A stretch of 64,000 bases of DNA from Parus major (lineage: Eukaryota > Chordata > Aves > Passeriformes > Paridae), in the NCBI RefSeq assembly GCF_001522545.3, contig NC_031768.1, forward strand, positions 89,030,431 to 89,094,430, written 5' to 3'. Position numbers and translations under genes: made by a program. Positions within the stretch are counted from its first letter, which is position 1; each line of letters starts with the position of its first letter. The notes beneath the pieces were generated by a model, which made no database searches, was not told the origin of the DNA, and saw nothing but the letters and a program-made list of their open reading frames with translations. Below are positions 1-14,100 of the stretch, in pieces.

Positions 1-2113
1 CCCGTTATGACTGGAAGAATCATAGAATCATAGGGCACAGATTCTCCATGCTGCTCTGAATTACTGGGTCCCATCTGCACAACTAAATAAAAAAACCAGC
101 AATATCTTTTGAATAAAGATACATTTGGAAAACAACTCCAGTGGCCTAGCAAGTCCCTGTCCCTCACAGATCTGTGTTTTCAGACACAAGATGACACAAT
201 TGAAAGATGTCTAAAATCAAAGTATTTTGTGCCTTCAAATACCGGTAGGATATTATGATTGCTAGGGAATCTCAAATGAACTTTAAACTCCATTAAGCTT
301 CATTTACAAGGTTAACACCTTGTAAATAAAATAAATAATAAAACTTTGGAATAATCAAAACCTTGTAAATAAAGAGTACCAATTACAGTATGAGTAACAC
401 AGCACACGCCCTGAGAAGGAGGACTAGGACCAGGACATCAGAGATGCACTGAATATACTACTAATGCTGAAGAGATTGTAAATATTCATGATCATCTCAG
501 CTTTTAATGTTAAGAAAGATTCCTACTGCAGCATTGACTGGCTTATGCTTATATTCCCTATGAGAGGTTCTTTTCTTTCCCCATTTCTGCCAGAGTTATA
601 GAAGAAATAACTAACACACTGCTTCCTGTGCAGTATATACACAAATGCCTTCGGGTCTTCCAACAGTCCGTATTGTTTCACCCTAACTTTAGAGCCTGTA
701 TTTGCACATTCTTATTAAAATGAAATAGTCACAGGACAAAATCTAATGTCTCACTGTACTTCTCTAAATAAAATCTATTATCCTACTTTTGTTCATATTA
801 AAACTCTCAAAAACTTCTATTTCTGCAGATAAACTGTCCATCTTATTTGATGACTGGTGTTCACCACAACTGGAAGACAGTGGAAGCTGTAAATTCTTAG
901 CAGCACGTTTCTTCTTTCCCCACCATTTCCAAACAGACAAGCTACATAATAAAAAAACAACCTATGGCTATGTTCAGTTGCTGTGCCTATTTAATACATG
1001 AAATGTATTTTGTGGAATAAGGCTTTGAAAATCCTCATTTTCTCCTTGTCCATTCTGAGTGAAAATATTTGGTATTAAGCAAAAAGGCAAGTACCTGACA
1101 AAGTCATCAGGTTTAGCTAACATTAAAAACTTCTCAACATTCCCCATACTAGGCTGGAAATGGTAGCAATATTAATAATTTCAATTCTGTGTCACCATGT
1201 GGAACTAGCAGGTATTTTAAGTATCCCGTATCTCATGATCTTGGCACCAATTACAGACTGCTTATTAGGATTATATTAAATCTCTTTATGCCTAGAGAAT
1301 TTTCTTTCACACTCTCTTTTCTTTAACACACTAATACTTCATAAAAGAGAGGTATTACCCAGACATCCCTGTACCACTAACGAGACAAGAATACAAGTCA
1401 ACTCCACAGGAAGCTTGGTGAAGTGCCATCAATTACTTGAAACACAATATTTTAAATTTCCATCAAAATGTACGTGCATTTTAATAAATATATTTTACTA
1501 AGGAATACCATATTGTATTTTCTGTAGGGGAAAATGCTGGTTGCTGATATATGCAATTATAGCTAGATTATATGGAACAAGTATTTTCTGAAGCTTTTTC
1601 TTGTTAGGATGAATGGAAATAGTTCCCAATTATTTCCTGGGATTTGAGACTAGACAAGAAAATATTTGGGTCTTTTCCACCCTCACCAGATTGACTATGT
1701 TTTGAAATATATGAATGTATTTTAGTATTTTATTTTTACTTAGCTATAAAGAAGACTTTATTGTACTCAGTATGGAAGTGACATGACAAATGGAAATGAA
1801 TGTTAAATCTGAGCCCTCTCCTCTATACACATAAGAAGAATGTGCCCTATGGATTTTTTACCAACACTTCATCCTTTATAGATTTTGGTATGCTGGACCT
1901 TGAGTTATTATTATTCACTTTTTTCTGCCTAATGTATCTCATTAGCAGCATTTTTTCTCTTAACTTAATAAACATTTTCTTAATTTCACCCCTTTGTCCT
2001 AATTATATGAGCCCAACTATTACTACTCAACCCGTTAAATATCCTGTTTTATATAAAAATGAGTGTTTCTGCTATTTGTCAGCATTATGTAAAAGTGAAC
2101 TTTAGAAACTTAC
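1..2113 (-). other. STXBP5L: STXBP5L intron, 3' part of window
   Basis: AT-rich intronic sequence downstream of the last visible exon. I searched the minus strand for the next tomosyn exon and did not see it. Positions 18-34 carry two copies of the octamer AATCATAG, possibly a worn CR1 3' tail. A 101-codon plus-strand frame at 1800-2105 overlaps nothing recognisable and looks like chance. Confidence 0.8.
18..34 (-). mobile_element. possible CR1 3' tail remnant
   Basis: Two tandem copies of AATCATAG, the octamer that ends avian CR1 elements when read on the opposite strand. No CR1 body sequence follows on the higher-coordinate side, so this may be only a tail or a coincidence. Confidence 0.3.
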
Positions 2114-2154
2114 TGGCAGAAGCATCCCAAAATTTTACTGATCCATCTGCATGG
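2114..2154 (-). CDS. STXBP5L: STXBP5L small exon (HADGSVKFWDASA)
   Basis: This 41-base exon is the last one visible. It completes a glycine and encodes HADGSVKFWDASA, a classic WD40 repeat end with the GH-like turn and FWD, then leaves one base of the next codon. The match to the tomosyn GHADGS(I/V)KFWDASA motif is exact. The acceptor is TTCTTTTAAG|C and the donor GCCA|GTAAGT. The next exon should begin with a TLQMLYKLKTSK-like sequence; I did not find it between 1 and 2113. Confidence 0.95.
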
Positions 2155-5100
2155 CTTAAAAGAAATATAAAAATTAAATGTGTTAAAACAAGATGCAATT
2201 CTAAAACATCATCTACTTTCATTGATTAATAAATACAAGCAGAAAAAAATTGATTTTGTTTATGGAACTCTCTATAACTTACTGATAGTATGTTAAAGAC
2301 ATACATATTAACTATAAGAAAATATTTTGTTATTTGGTTTCATTTGGTTAACAAAATATTTTTATGCATTTCCTGCAGAGAACTAAGCCCCCAGTGAATT
2401 TTAAGATTGCAAAAAGAACAAATTACTTCCCAGACTGAGTTCCCTGAGTTTCAGTTATAGCACTTTAGCTTTGCAGTGGGCCAGCATCAAACCTATGCAC
2501 TCTAAAACTGCCATGTACAGTGAACTTTGAAAGGACAGAATGTAACTTCATTTTGCTTGATACTTCACAACTGTGATTTTTTTATTTACATTAAATCCCT
2601 CAAGTAAAGCTGGGAAATGGAGACACTTCTGTTTAGATGAAGATGATGAAGGGAGAGTGATCCCTTCATCACCTTCTCATACTATTGCATAACCTCATTT
2701 TTAAAATCAGGTCTTTAGTATCATTGATAGGAACAATTCATCAGCTACATGACTGAGACCAGAGGAAAACTCCCCATACATCTTAGATGAATGAATAGTT
2801 TCTGTTTTACAGTATGATCCCTTGGGAATCCATAAGTCAGGCACTGCTCATTGCTCCTGCTGCAATCTGAGCCTTTCTAGGTCTTTTTGCTCGGTTTCTC
2901 CACCCACAAGCTGAAATTCATCCCCATGCACCACCCCCTCACTAATGCTGAGTATTAAAATTAATTCACAAACTGTCCCCAGGTAGAGAGTCCCCAAAAG
3001 GCCAAGGGACAATATCTAAAGAACAACAGCTGCTTCCCTTTTTGAAGCTATTCTCTGTGGCCTTCAAGGCCAAACTATTCTCTTGCAATAGATTATTTTT
3101 TTTCCCAAAGACTCCGCCTGCACAAGCAATGCTATCTAACACTGAGGTCTCAAATGCTCATTTTTAATGGTAGCTCATCCCTGGGTACTGAGTTCTGCTT
3201 TCTACAGCAAAAGAGAATTTCTGTGGTGACACTACTCAAGAGAAGAGCCAGGAAATGCATAAGCAGTGAAGTCTCAACTCTTACCTATACCTAACCCACA
3301 ACCAAAAGGAGTAGACACAAATATTTAAAAAGTACCAATCCCCAGTTTCATTCTCACCCTGTAATAATGATTTCAGGATATGTCTGAGCTCCAAGGTTCC
3401 ATGCTCCACCACTGATAGGCCACTCCTAAACAAATGAAAGTACAGAGATCACAACTTATTCTGATGAATGTGGTTAATTTTTAAATTCAGGAGTAGACAA
3501 CATCTTCCCCCAAAAGAAATACAACTTGTAAAAGATCAAAAATATACGTAATTAAAGGCTTTTACAATTTATTAACATTTTTGTATCATCAATTCAAGCT
3601 TTGGAAACTTAATGACTTATTATCAACTAATGTTCTATGCTTTTAAAATATTTCTGCACAGCTAACATTCAACAACCTAAAACAGGAATGAGGAGGAGTA
3701 ACAAATTATTCTGCTGGTCTTTTGAGATGGCTTTTCTCTTGGAGATTCCATAGAAGACTGAATAGACCGAGAATTTATTTTGAATACAAAGACCACTGAG
3801 GAAGCTGGCCCAGAAACAAGTATCAGAGCATGATGCCACGAGATAAGAGAACACAACTTTTACAGAACATATGAAATCATCTCTTCCTTGCCTTTTGTTT
3901 AGTAATGGCAAGATTCCCATTCTCTTGGTCTAGAACATTGCCCCAGGCCTAAAGCCCTGACCTGTATGGATACAGGGTACAGGCTGTAGAGGGTGACATA
4001 TGTGCAGAGTGGGTCAGGATGTGTGCAAAGTATGAGGGAGTGGAGAAAAACAGGGAGCACAAACTGTGTGGATACGAGTGGATGCTTGTGGGTACAGAAA
4101 TGGGTGTCTGGCACATGAGCAACCACCTGCCCCCAGAGTGTGCATCTGTACACGCACAAATAAAGCAAGGGGACAAGAGAGGATGCAGGGAACACAGGTA
4201 GGTGTGCAAAGTGTATGAAGTAAGGGCAGATTCAATAGGAGAAATGTAAATATTTTCTGAAGTACTTTTGTGAGCCAAGATTCAAAAGAAGTAGAGAGGG
4301 TTCATTCTCTGAGTTAATGGAAAACAAGCCAGTTCCAAGGACAATACTTCTGTCGATTTGAATAGAAAATTTATGATGTCTGACTTGTTTACCCAGTATT
4401 TTTTTCTACTTTCTTTATTAAAATGGATTAGTTCTAGCCAAAATACAATCCAGTTTAAAGCTTAAAATTTACAAATTAATTGTATTTCTTCTTTTGCTTC
4501 CTGCAGCTTGTCTTATTTCTATAGCATTACGGTAAGACTTTGGTAGCTCAGTGAAAGAATTGTTATTATTCCTATTTAATAACAAATCTCCACAGACACT
4601 GTCAACTCTCACTGAACCTATTTTTCTTTGATAGAGAACCAATCCATACAAATTTGAATTGTACACTGATGGCTCTCCTTTAACACAATCTGATCTGGAA
4701 TAACTCCAGCATCTTAATGACTAAGTCTTATCTAATGGTAATTAATAGTTCTTGTTAAGTGGTCGTGTTTCTGAGGGACAAATACTGGACTGTAATCAGA
4801 CTGCTAGACCGATTATTAAAGGAGTAAAACAAAAATAATTTGGTTAGATGTTACAAAAACATAGGTTACACATCTAGTTGCTTTGGTTAAAAAAAAGAAT
4901 ATTTGTTTTGTTTACCTTATTGCTGTATCCTTGCTTTTTATGTTTTGCTCCTACAGAATAGAGTACAGGGATCAAATCTGGAGGACAGTCCGCAAAATAT
5001 TCTGTGCAGGTAACAGGTGACTCATGAATGTCAATAGGATATGGATTTTCAAAGATTGGAAAACTAGTTAAGGAAGACAATTTATTAGAAGCACTGTGAC

Positions 5101-8100
5101 ACACTGAGCCATAGAATAAAACATATTCTTATATTAAAGTATATAACTAAATAAAATCTAAAATAAATAGAATCCAAGTAAAATCACTACTAATTAAATA
5201 TATTTTTTTCATTATTTATTCAAACTTATGAATTGTTTTTAATATCAGTAATAATGTGCAGTTACCCAAATAAGGACATAAAAATTCAATTGCTTTGACA
5301 AGAATCCTCTTGTTACATAAATAGTCCCGAAGGCTAAAGGTATACAGCTACCTTTATGAATGAATAAGAACTGATTTTTTTTTGACATCTCAAAATCTTA
5401 TTTATAGAGAAGTGACACATCTTCCAGAAGTTTTGGGTTCATGGATATGATATATACTATGAACTACAAACTACTTTTACAACTGTGGATTTTATATTGA
5501 ACATCTTAGCTTATTGGGTTGGTAGACTTCTGATTATACAATGAAAATGCAATAACAGATGAGAAGATCTCAGTTTATTTCTCACTTCCATCAGTCTGAA
5601 CAGCTTGATAAGGAGGAAAACCCCACTTTTGGCACATTACACAAATTTATTCACAATTGAAAAATATAGGAAATTGGGTTCTAATTTCAGTTTTGTCCAT
5701 TTTACACTGCTGAGATGATCTGAATTACTCTTTAAAGTAAGTGAGATCTGAATATGATTCACTTAACATTTTTCAATACATTGACAGCAAAATTTGTTCC
5801 TTGTTATATCCGTGTGAGTGTGGATGTCCATAATTGGTAGTGTTGGAGGCAGAACAAAATAAATAAGAATTAGATTATGAATTACATGATGTAGAGTTCC
5901 TCTTTGATAGGAACACTGATTCTGATATGAAAGAACTATTTGTCATTTAAACCAGCAACTGGGTCATGAAGTAATTCTGCAGATCCATATAAAACAATGC
6001 CATTATTTATTAAGACACTGAGGCTGGACACGCATAAAAGTAGTTGTTGAATCTTCTTTCCAAATCACATATGTGTTCAAATATTAATTATCTTTGGTGT
6101 TGAATGAATGTTTGAGGGCCGTGCTGAAGGGACTGCAGATTTAGATTTATTCCAAATTTTAAGAATCCTGTTCATTAGCTGAACTTAGCTCCTAAAATGG
6201 AAGTAAATATTTAGCAGGACTTATTTCCAAGAGTGAATAATTTTGGATAGTTAAATTATTTGGAATTTCATGATAATTTACTGGACAGTTAAGTACACAA
6301 ATAACTTCATATAATACTTTATACTTACTTGCTTTGTGTCAGGTCAACAACAATGAGATCTTTTTCCAAAAGCACAACTACAGCATAGGGTTCTTGAAAT
6401 TCTGTAAGCAAGGAATCAAGTGTAAAAGACATGGAGTTCTCCTATCCGCCATTTTAAGCAAGTAAGCAATATTTATGTTCTTTAAACTTTCACTGTATAT
6501 TAGAAGCTTTGAGGTATAAACCCTTGACATATGCACAAACCAGACACAGCTCAAAACTAGGGCCAGAGAGGAAGTAAGAAATTACTTTTGGATAGTAATG
6601 CTGACAAACATACAAAGCAGGAGAACTGGAATATTACAGTCTGCCAGCATGATGCTATGAAAGTAAAGAAGTAGAATGTGAATAAGTTGTTTGTATCATT
6701 GCATTATTAAATCCAAATTTTATACAGAAAAAGTATTTTTGCTGTCCAAAAGCAATACTTCCACTATGTACAACTGCTCTTCAGAAACAGGTTGTGTAGG
6801 ACACTTCCTGATACACAATACCCACATTTCTGAGGTGATTCAAGGGGAATATTCCCTATGAATCCTGTAAATCTGCTGTTTTCAATTCAGGTACTAAAAT
6901 GCCCCTTCCCCCCGCACACTCGTTAGGAGATTATATGGTTTGGTTTTTTATACAATTCTCTTTTTATTTCTCAAAACTAAAGAAATAAGATGACAAATAA
7001 ATGCTTTCCTTGATGCAGAGAATATATTCATTTACATAGGATGTTATTAAAAAAAATATAAATGTGAAATTATGACTTTCTTTTCAACAGCAGCAAATCA
7101 TTCCAGCACGTGCAAGCTCAGAATAAAGCGTTCAGATGGGTGATGCCAAAAGGACGAGTAAATGAGAGCAACTGATTCATCTTCCTTTCAGTCCTGCTAT
7201 GAATGCACATTATTTGTGGCCTGTTTTTATACTAGGCTATGAATAACACAAGTTAAACCAAAATGTTCAAATACTGGTCTCTGATCAGGGGAAGATGCGA
7301 CAAAACCTAAATACTGCAAAGTATGACACAGTTAAATGAAGGCCCAAAGCAACTCTGATTACAGAAAATTAAATTTTTGCACTTTATCTTTACTAAGTGT
7401 TTTTAATGTGTATTTTGTTTAGTTGTGTTTGTAAGATTTTACTTTTCTGCTTGAGGGCTTAAAATGCTAAAGTTAGTTCCTTTTTTGACTTACAGCTTTT
7501 CTTAATTTATTTTCTGGAACTTTCTGACAACATATTTCAGAACTTGGCAGCCCCACAGTATGCAGTAAACCTAAAACTTTTTACAGTTCATTTCATGCTG
7601 GTGTAAGAACCTTTTTGCAGGTAAGTGATAGTTTAATTTTCATAATTTAGTGAGCTATAAATGATGAAAAATTTCAGAAATATAAGCACCTATCTTTGAT
7701 TAATAGCAATGTTTTCTCACAGTAGCCACTAGTATGAGTTTCAATCCTAAAAGTGAAGATTAATGCATGCTTTATTGTCCACTCACTACTTGGCTCCTAC
7801 ATTGAGAATGCAAACAAGTTCCAGGTACTTTCAATTATGTAGTTTTCTTGAGATGAAGACAAATATGAGGATGGAAGTCCCCGGGATGGGATTAACATAT
7901 GAGGAAAGATAATTTCATTTATATTTTCCATAACTGTATTTTTCCCAATAAACTCACCATTTGGATATGGGGTTTCACAAAGAGTTAAAAAATCAACTAT
8001 AGGATGATCCATTTCAAGGACTGTAATTGCTTTCCCATGCATGATTGTTAAACTTGGTCTTCGACAAGGCTTATCATATGACAGTCCACCAGAAAATATC

Positions 8101-11100
8101 ACAAATGGTTCACTGTATTAAAAAAAACCAACATGATAAGCGTAAGTCTACATAGAACATACAAGTTTACATGATAAGTTTAGTATCTGCAAATAATAAT
8201 AAATAGCTTTGTAAAAAGAAAGCAGGAAAATATTCTAAAAGGAACTCAGGAATGTAATATTGAGTTAATTACAGAATTAAAAACAAACCTGTTTTTACAG
8301 GTCTTGTACTCTACTTTAAGAATTGGTTTACAAGATTCAGGTTTTTTCCCATCTCTTTGAACTTTTCCTAAGGAAAGAAAGAACATGAAAACTATTAAAA
8401 TATGAACTTGAAAGATAAAACTAAAACATATACATTGAAATAACAGTATAAGCAACAAAAAAAAGGAACTTTAAAGCTACAAAAGATTAGGAGGATTAGC
8501 TCCTATTTCCATAAAATGCTCATTTGTCTAAATTAATTACATTTCTCATGTCTTTGTGGCACATACATCTAAAGTACCATAGAACACACTTCAAAGCCAT
8601 CTATAAACCATGCAGATTTCTGAGTATGACACTTAACTAATAATAAATGAATCAGACTAATTATATGCCTTTTCTTTTCAGAACACATAAAGACCATAAA
8701 CAGCTTAATTTTTTCCTAAGCCATTCTTAGATTGACTTAATTCCTGTTGTTGACGAAACATTACATGCTTTGGAGTGTAACTAGTTGAGTGATAAAATTA
8801 AATGAAGCATACAACTGAAATTCATTAGTTCTCGGTTAACTATGGCTCAGCACTTTCTTCCAGAGAAAATCACTTGTAAACTAACAAAATAGCCATTTTG
8901 GGCTTGTTTCTTTGGAAAGTCTATGCTTGCCTTTGACAACAGCCTGACTGGAGGATACAGTGTAGATGGATCAGACTTTTCTCAGAGGTGCACAGTGATA
9001 TGATGGGAGATAAAGGATACAAGTTGTGGCATGGAAAATTCTGGTTAGATATTAACAGGAAAATTTGTGCCATACGGGTCATTAAATACCAAAAGATATT
9101 GCCCAAAGAGGTTGTGCAATTTTTTGCTGGAAGTGTTCAAGTGCCCAACTCTAAATGAGTTTACTTATCAGATCAGGCCTGTTTTGATCTGATTGTCTGA
9201 CTGGTTGAGAGTTCTCTTCTGACACTGTAAAATTCTATGACTAAAAATGGTAAGTAAATTAAGAAAATTCTAAATCCTTTTGGGGCTACTTAGATCTTGA
9301 TTTCCTCTTCTTCCTCCCTCTCAGTCAGGTTTCTCAGTAAAGTAATGTATACTTTTACAGTGGTGCAAATACTTTTCAACCTAATTTGCAGGAAGCAATT
9401 TTATATAAAGTCCCACCCATCAAAGATACAGGCATCTTTTACTATGGCTCCTTTAAATTCTTCATTGTAGTTCTTTGGGAAGCCTTGTACTCTCCTCATG
9501 ACAAACATTAATTTTTTGTGACAATTGCACATAAAAGCCCGTAAGTACAAACTATAAAAGAAAGAAATGTGAAAATCCCAGAGCCTGAGGGTCTCACAGA
9601 ACAGCAGTAGATTCTTGAAAGGAATTGGATAAGACATCAGAGTAGTATTAATCAGAAAGAGGTATTTATGACACCAACTAAAATAAAAAGATTGATTTAA
9701 GTTACTGATTTTACAATAATTTGCAGCTACTTTTCAGATCAAAATACTTATACAAGAAGTAACATCTGGGCTACAAGGAAAAATTAAATAAACATACATA
9801 TCAGCAAACAGCATTGAGAACTGTATTGCTTCTTAGTTACACATTTTAACTATCAGAATTACCGTGTGGAATTGTGGTCTGGAATGGTCTGTTAGGGCTT
9901 TTCAGATTCCACAGGGTCAAGCTGCCATCAGAGTGACTACACATGAACTGTTTCCCTTCATGATGCCAAGCAACAGAATGAATAGCCTACAGAAATGAAA
10001 GAAGAACTTGAGACTGCAATAGAATACAGTGCTTACATTAATGATATTTTCATGTATGACTTCAGATTATATTATTCTAATGGTATATCAACAATTGGAT
10101 GGTTCTTTTTTGTCTTAAGTCCAAAGATAGTTTTGGAACAGATAGTGCATCAGAGAAGAGGAATATTGCACTCCTTTGTGCATACTACAAGTACAACATG
10201 ATGAATGTTACATACACCATTCTTAGTATTTTGTGCATGATTTGTGGAACTGACTGAAAATATCCATTGTTACATCAGAACTATTATCAGAAAGGATATT
10301 GGCATAAGTCCTTCAATTTTCCTGATATGTGATGGAAACTAACAAAAGAAATGTTCTGACATAACGTTCATTGTATACCCCAGTTTCTCACACACTCCCC
10401 ACAGAAGCACAAACTCAGAGAATTCTCCCTTGAATCAATATCCCTTCCAGAAACGTTCACTGATAAATTGCAAAAAACACAATATAATTTTATGTAAATG
10501 TAAATAAAAGAGATCTATTTTTGAATGCAGGTTAAGAAATTTCCAGGGTTTTTTTTTTTTTTCAACCCAGGAAATGCTAAGGCCTTGCATGCACTTAAAA
10601 TTGCATATAGACCTTTACCTGATTTATTCAAATGACTTAACATCATGCCTGGGTATTCATAAGTCAGCACTGCTGTTGTTTATATTAATTTTGCTTAAGA
10701 TCTACTGGTCACTATTTAAAACTCCCTGTTGGCTTACTGCTTTTAATCATATTGATTGTTACGGTTGGTTACAGCTTATGGTGGAGAGAGCAGCAGAAGA
10801 AATCAACTAAAGGGCCATGACCCTTTACCTAAGTTTTACTCAGCCCCTGGGGCTTGTCAGCAGAGCCACAAATGAGTCTGCATTAACATGACCCAGATGT
10901 TTTAACAGGAATCCGACACACCTTGTATATGAATACTTGATTAACACACTACTAAAATAGTTGTGCCAAAAAGGATGTAAAAAGCCAAGCTGAAAAAAAC
11001 CTGAACTCTAGGTATTTGGTTTTTTGGTGACATAATGGGTATCATTCAAACTTCTACCTTCCAGAGACAGAGCTGGTACACAATTCCTCTTAAATAATGA

Positions 11101-14100
11101 GAAGAAACCAAACTAGAATTGAAGTAACAAAAGACAACAGAGAAAGATGGTTCATGCAGAGTCCAGTGTTGTTGCCCTCAGGTAGAACAACCTTAGCTCT
11201 GTGGGGAGCGGTACTTCACTTACACTGACGGCATGTCTATCCTCATGCAAATTAATTCTGACATGAGCTCATTCATGCTTGCTATCATGCCAAATTTGAA
11301 TGTGGTTTTGATGTGTTATCACACTTAGAAACATTTCACATGGTTATAGTCACTGACTGTGTCTGAGCAGGAGCTAGTGACTAGCTAAAAACTGTACCAA
11401 GCTGCTTGCTAAACTGCCTCTCGGCGACCAGGTGCCACCTGCCAGCATAAACCTCCTGTGGAGTGGAGCTGAGGTGGGATTATCCTGGCACAGACAGCTG
11501 GTGTAGCAGCAACTCAAACTGACCTGTTAGACTTTGCCACAAAATGGGCAAGAAAAACAGAAAAGCTTTTGGAGGTCTCAGCTGCGAGTCATGAGTAATT
11601 CTGAAAGATGGTCCTGAATAAATCCTGAATTTTCTCTCTGCTAGATTATGTCTAGCATTCTGATCCACTTCTTTAGCATCCACACACAAAAGGAGCAGTT
11701 ATTTGCTTAGAACAGGAGTTCATCATGGTGGGTGACTCATGTGAATGTTAACACAGTATATGCACATAAAGTATCTCACTGCAGACTGGGTATGCTTCTC
11801 CTTCTGCAATACCCATGTGGGTTGAATACACATTCCATCTTCTCTCATATTTGTCATGTACTAAAATTAAGCATTCCTAATATAATTTCAGTTCCTTCCC
11901 AACCACAAACCTTCACCCCTGAGGGTCTTTAGTAAGACTTTTAACCATATTTTGCACAAGAACGATACTTGTTGCATCTTACTCTTTGAATGCTAAAAAT
12001 CCTTTGTGTTGGTAGTACTGCCAGGACCATTACAGCTAGGGCCACATCTGACTTGGTATTTCCATAGTGGCACATAGGGAGTGACAGATCCCTACCTTTA
12101 CTAGACAAAGGTAGGGAGCTGTCATTTGGCAAATACCTCTGAGAACTCTGCATCTTTGTTTTGGGGATGTGTTCCAATGAAAGATGATGTCTACTTCAGA
12201 CAGCTCTGAATGGGAGTTGACACAAACTTCCAAAGCCTGCATAGGAAGGTGGCTGGATTTTGGGTGTGCCAACTATCAGTAACAACTTGAGAGTAATCTG
12301 AAAGATCTGTCTTGTTTATGTGCTGTCTTTTTATACCACTTGATAGAAATAGACTTCTGAAGGAAATTACAGAAGAGCTTGGAAGGAAAACCTTTTACAG
12401 AAGGCATTGTGTAGGAGCATCGATTGGAAGAGCCTCAATATCTCATGCATATAACCATTGAGAAGATGAAAATCATAATGATAGTAAGAAAAGTAAGGGT
12501 GAATTAATTTAATTCAGAACTCATGCAAAGAGGCACTTTGGTACTTAATGAAGATACAGAACACTTACAGGAATTTTTCTGAGACTTCACAAATACCCTG
12601 CAACTGGAACTGTTCTGGCTCAGTGCCGGAACAATACTGAGAGATTGGTCAAACACGGTGGGGCACAGAGGCCTTCCACCAGTCCAGCTAGCATGGTGAA
12701 GGGGAGCAGGAACAATGATTTCTGGACTGTGATCTTATGTGGCCAATCCATAAGATGAGGTTTAGGTTTGGTAATTCGGGTTGCTGCTAAATACCAAGTG
12801 GTACGTGCCAAACCAGTAATTTTTGACTCACAGAACCTATGTAACCCAGGATTTAAAAAGGAACCATTTTCAGTGACTCCCTAAGGGTATTGGCTTCCCT
12901 AAGGGAATTCTAGCAGGTCTGGAACATTATGAACATGGAGCCTGAAAGTCTGGAATAAAGTAAAATGGCTAGTCACACAATCCTTTTAAAAACAAAATAA
13001 GAATTTTGCAAGTATTTCAACATATAAGAAGCTAGCACAAGTTGCATAAAGTGGAGTAATGACACAGCAAATAACCACTGAAGAGGAAAGCATGGGACTT
13101 AAAAGGTTAAAAGGAAAAAAAATGTTCCTGAGAACAGTACTGAAAAAGCAGTAGAGTTTACTCTACTAACTCTAAACTCTAAACTAACTAACTCTAACTA
13201 AACTCTAAATTGTATGAGGAATTTTCAACACCCACCCATCCTGTCTCAAAATGAAAAAAAAAAAAAAAAAGGATGCTGGGAAACAGCATTAAGATCCTGC
13301 TTCATGTAATCCCATTCTGAGTACGAGAGAACTGTGGGTGAACAGACATCCCCACCCCCAACCTTCCTGAGGGGACCTGTAAAAGGAAAAAGTTGTTCAG
13401 CCTTAAGTAATGGAATGGGTGCAATTTCACAAGTGTTTGCAAAAGCAGACTGTCACTGAGAGACAATTCAGTGGGCATGTGTGGAGGCTTAAGTGCTGGC
13501 CTATTCAAACTCTGTCCTTGGAAACATTTGCTATGTTGATGTTCAGAAACTTAACCTTGAAGCTCAGAGTAGTTTTAAAGTGTCTCTGACAGCAGGTCTG
13601 AAACACTGCAGAACTCATATGCATTCAGATTGCTTTCTGGAGGGGAAATAAATGTGTATACACTCCTTATACACAGCAAGATGACAAAATGAAGAAGGAA
13701 AGAGAACTACAGGAAGCCTACTGCCAGGATCACTTTAAAGAAAATGTCCTTTTCTACCTTCAGTTGTAGTTGCATTCACATTCATCCATGGTGAACTTTA
13801 AAGTACTGGCAGAACGAAGAATATTCTTCCCTAGGGCTAGTGCTAAAATCATAATAACTAGGAGTGTATCTATTTTTCAAGCAGCTTGATTATTGACACA
13901 AGAACTGCATTTGTGGTTAACACAAGCTGCTTACCAATGACAAGACACAATTGTGTGATAACTATGACAATATAATTTTGAAAACTGTTTAATCAGATCT
14001 TAAGTATTAGGCAATATCAACAACTGTACAAGGTAATTCGTATTCCAATACAATGAGTGCTCTAGAAATACTCAGTATAGATTATATAATAATTCCTTCT

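Larger units (their letters stand above)
8368..9862 (-). other. STXBP5L: STXBP5L intron with CR1 fragment
   Basis: A 1.5-kb intron that holds an old CR1 fragment at about 8930-9240, in the opposite orientation to the gene. The remainder is unremarkable. Confidence 0.85.

Noticed and set aside
1..2113. Search for the next STXBP5L exon (TLQMLYKLKTSK region)
   Set aside because: No minus-strand stretch fits; the exon must lie outside the window.
3949..4278. Overlapping 98-, 109- and 73-codon minus-strand frames as coding
   Set aside because: They are three frames of the same low-complexity G-rich tract, which lacks stop codons for compositional reasons.
7797..8102. 101-codon minus-strand open frame as a stand-alone small gene
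   Set aside because: Its first part is an STXBP5L exon and its remainder is intron read-through past a GTGAGT donor.
9995..10201. Plus-strand 68-codon frame beside the exon at 9863-9986
   Set aside because: It is on the opposite strand from the gene, in the intron, with no recognisable protein.
13159..13210. Interstitial telomeric repeat
   Set aside because: Vertebrate telomere repeats are CCCTAA hexamers; the unit here is seven bases and lacks the CCC core.
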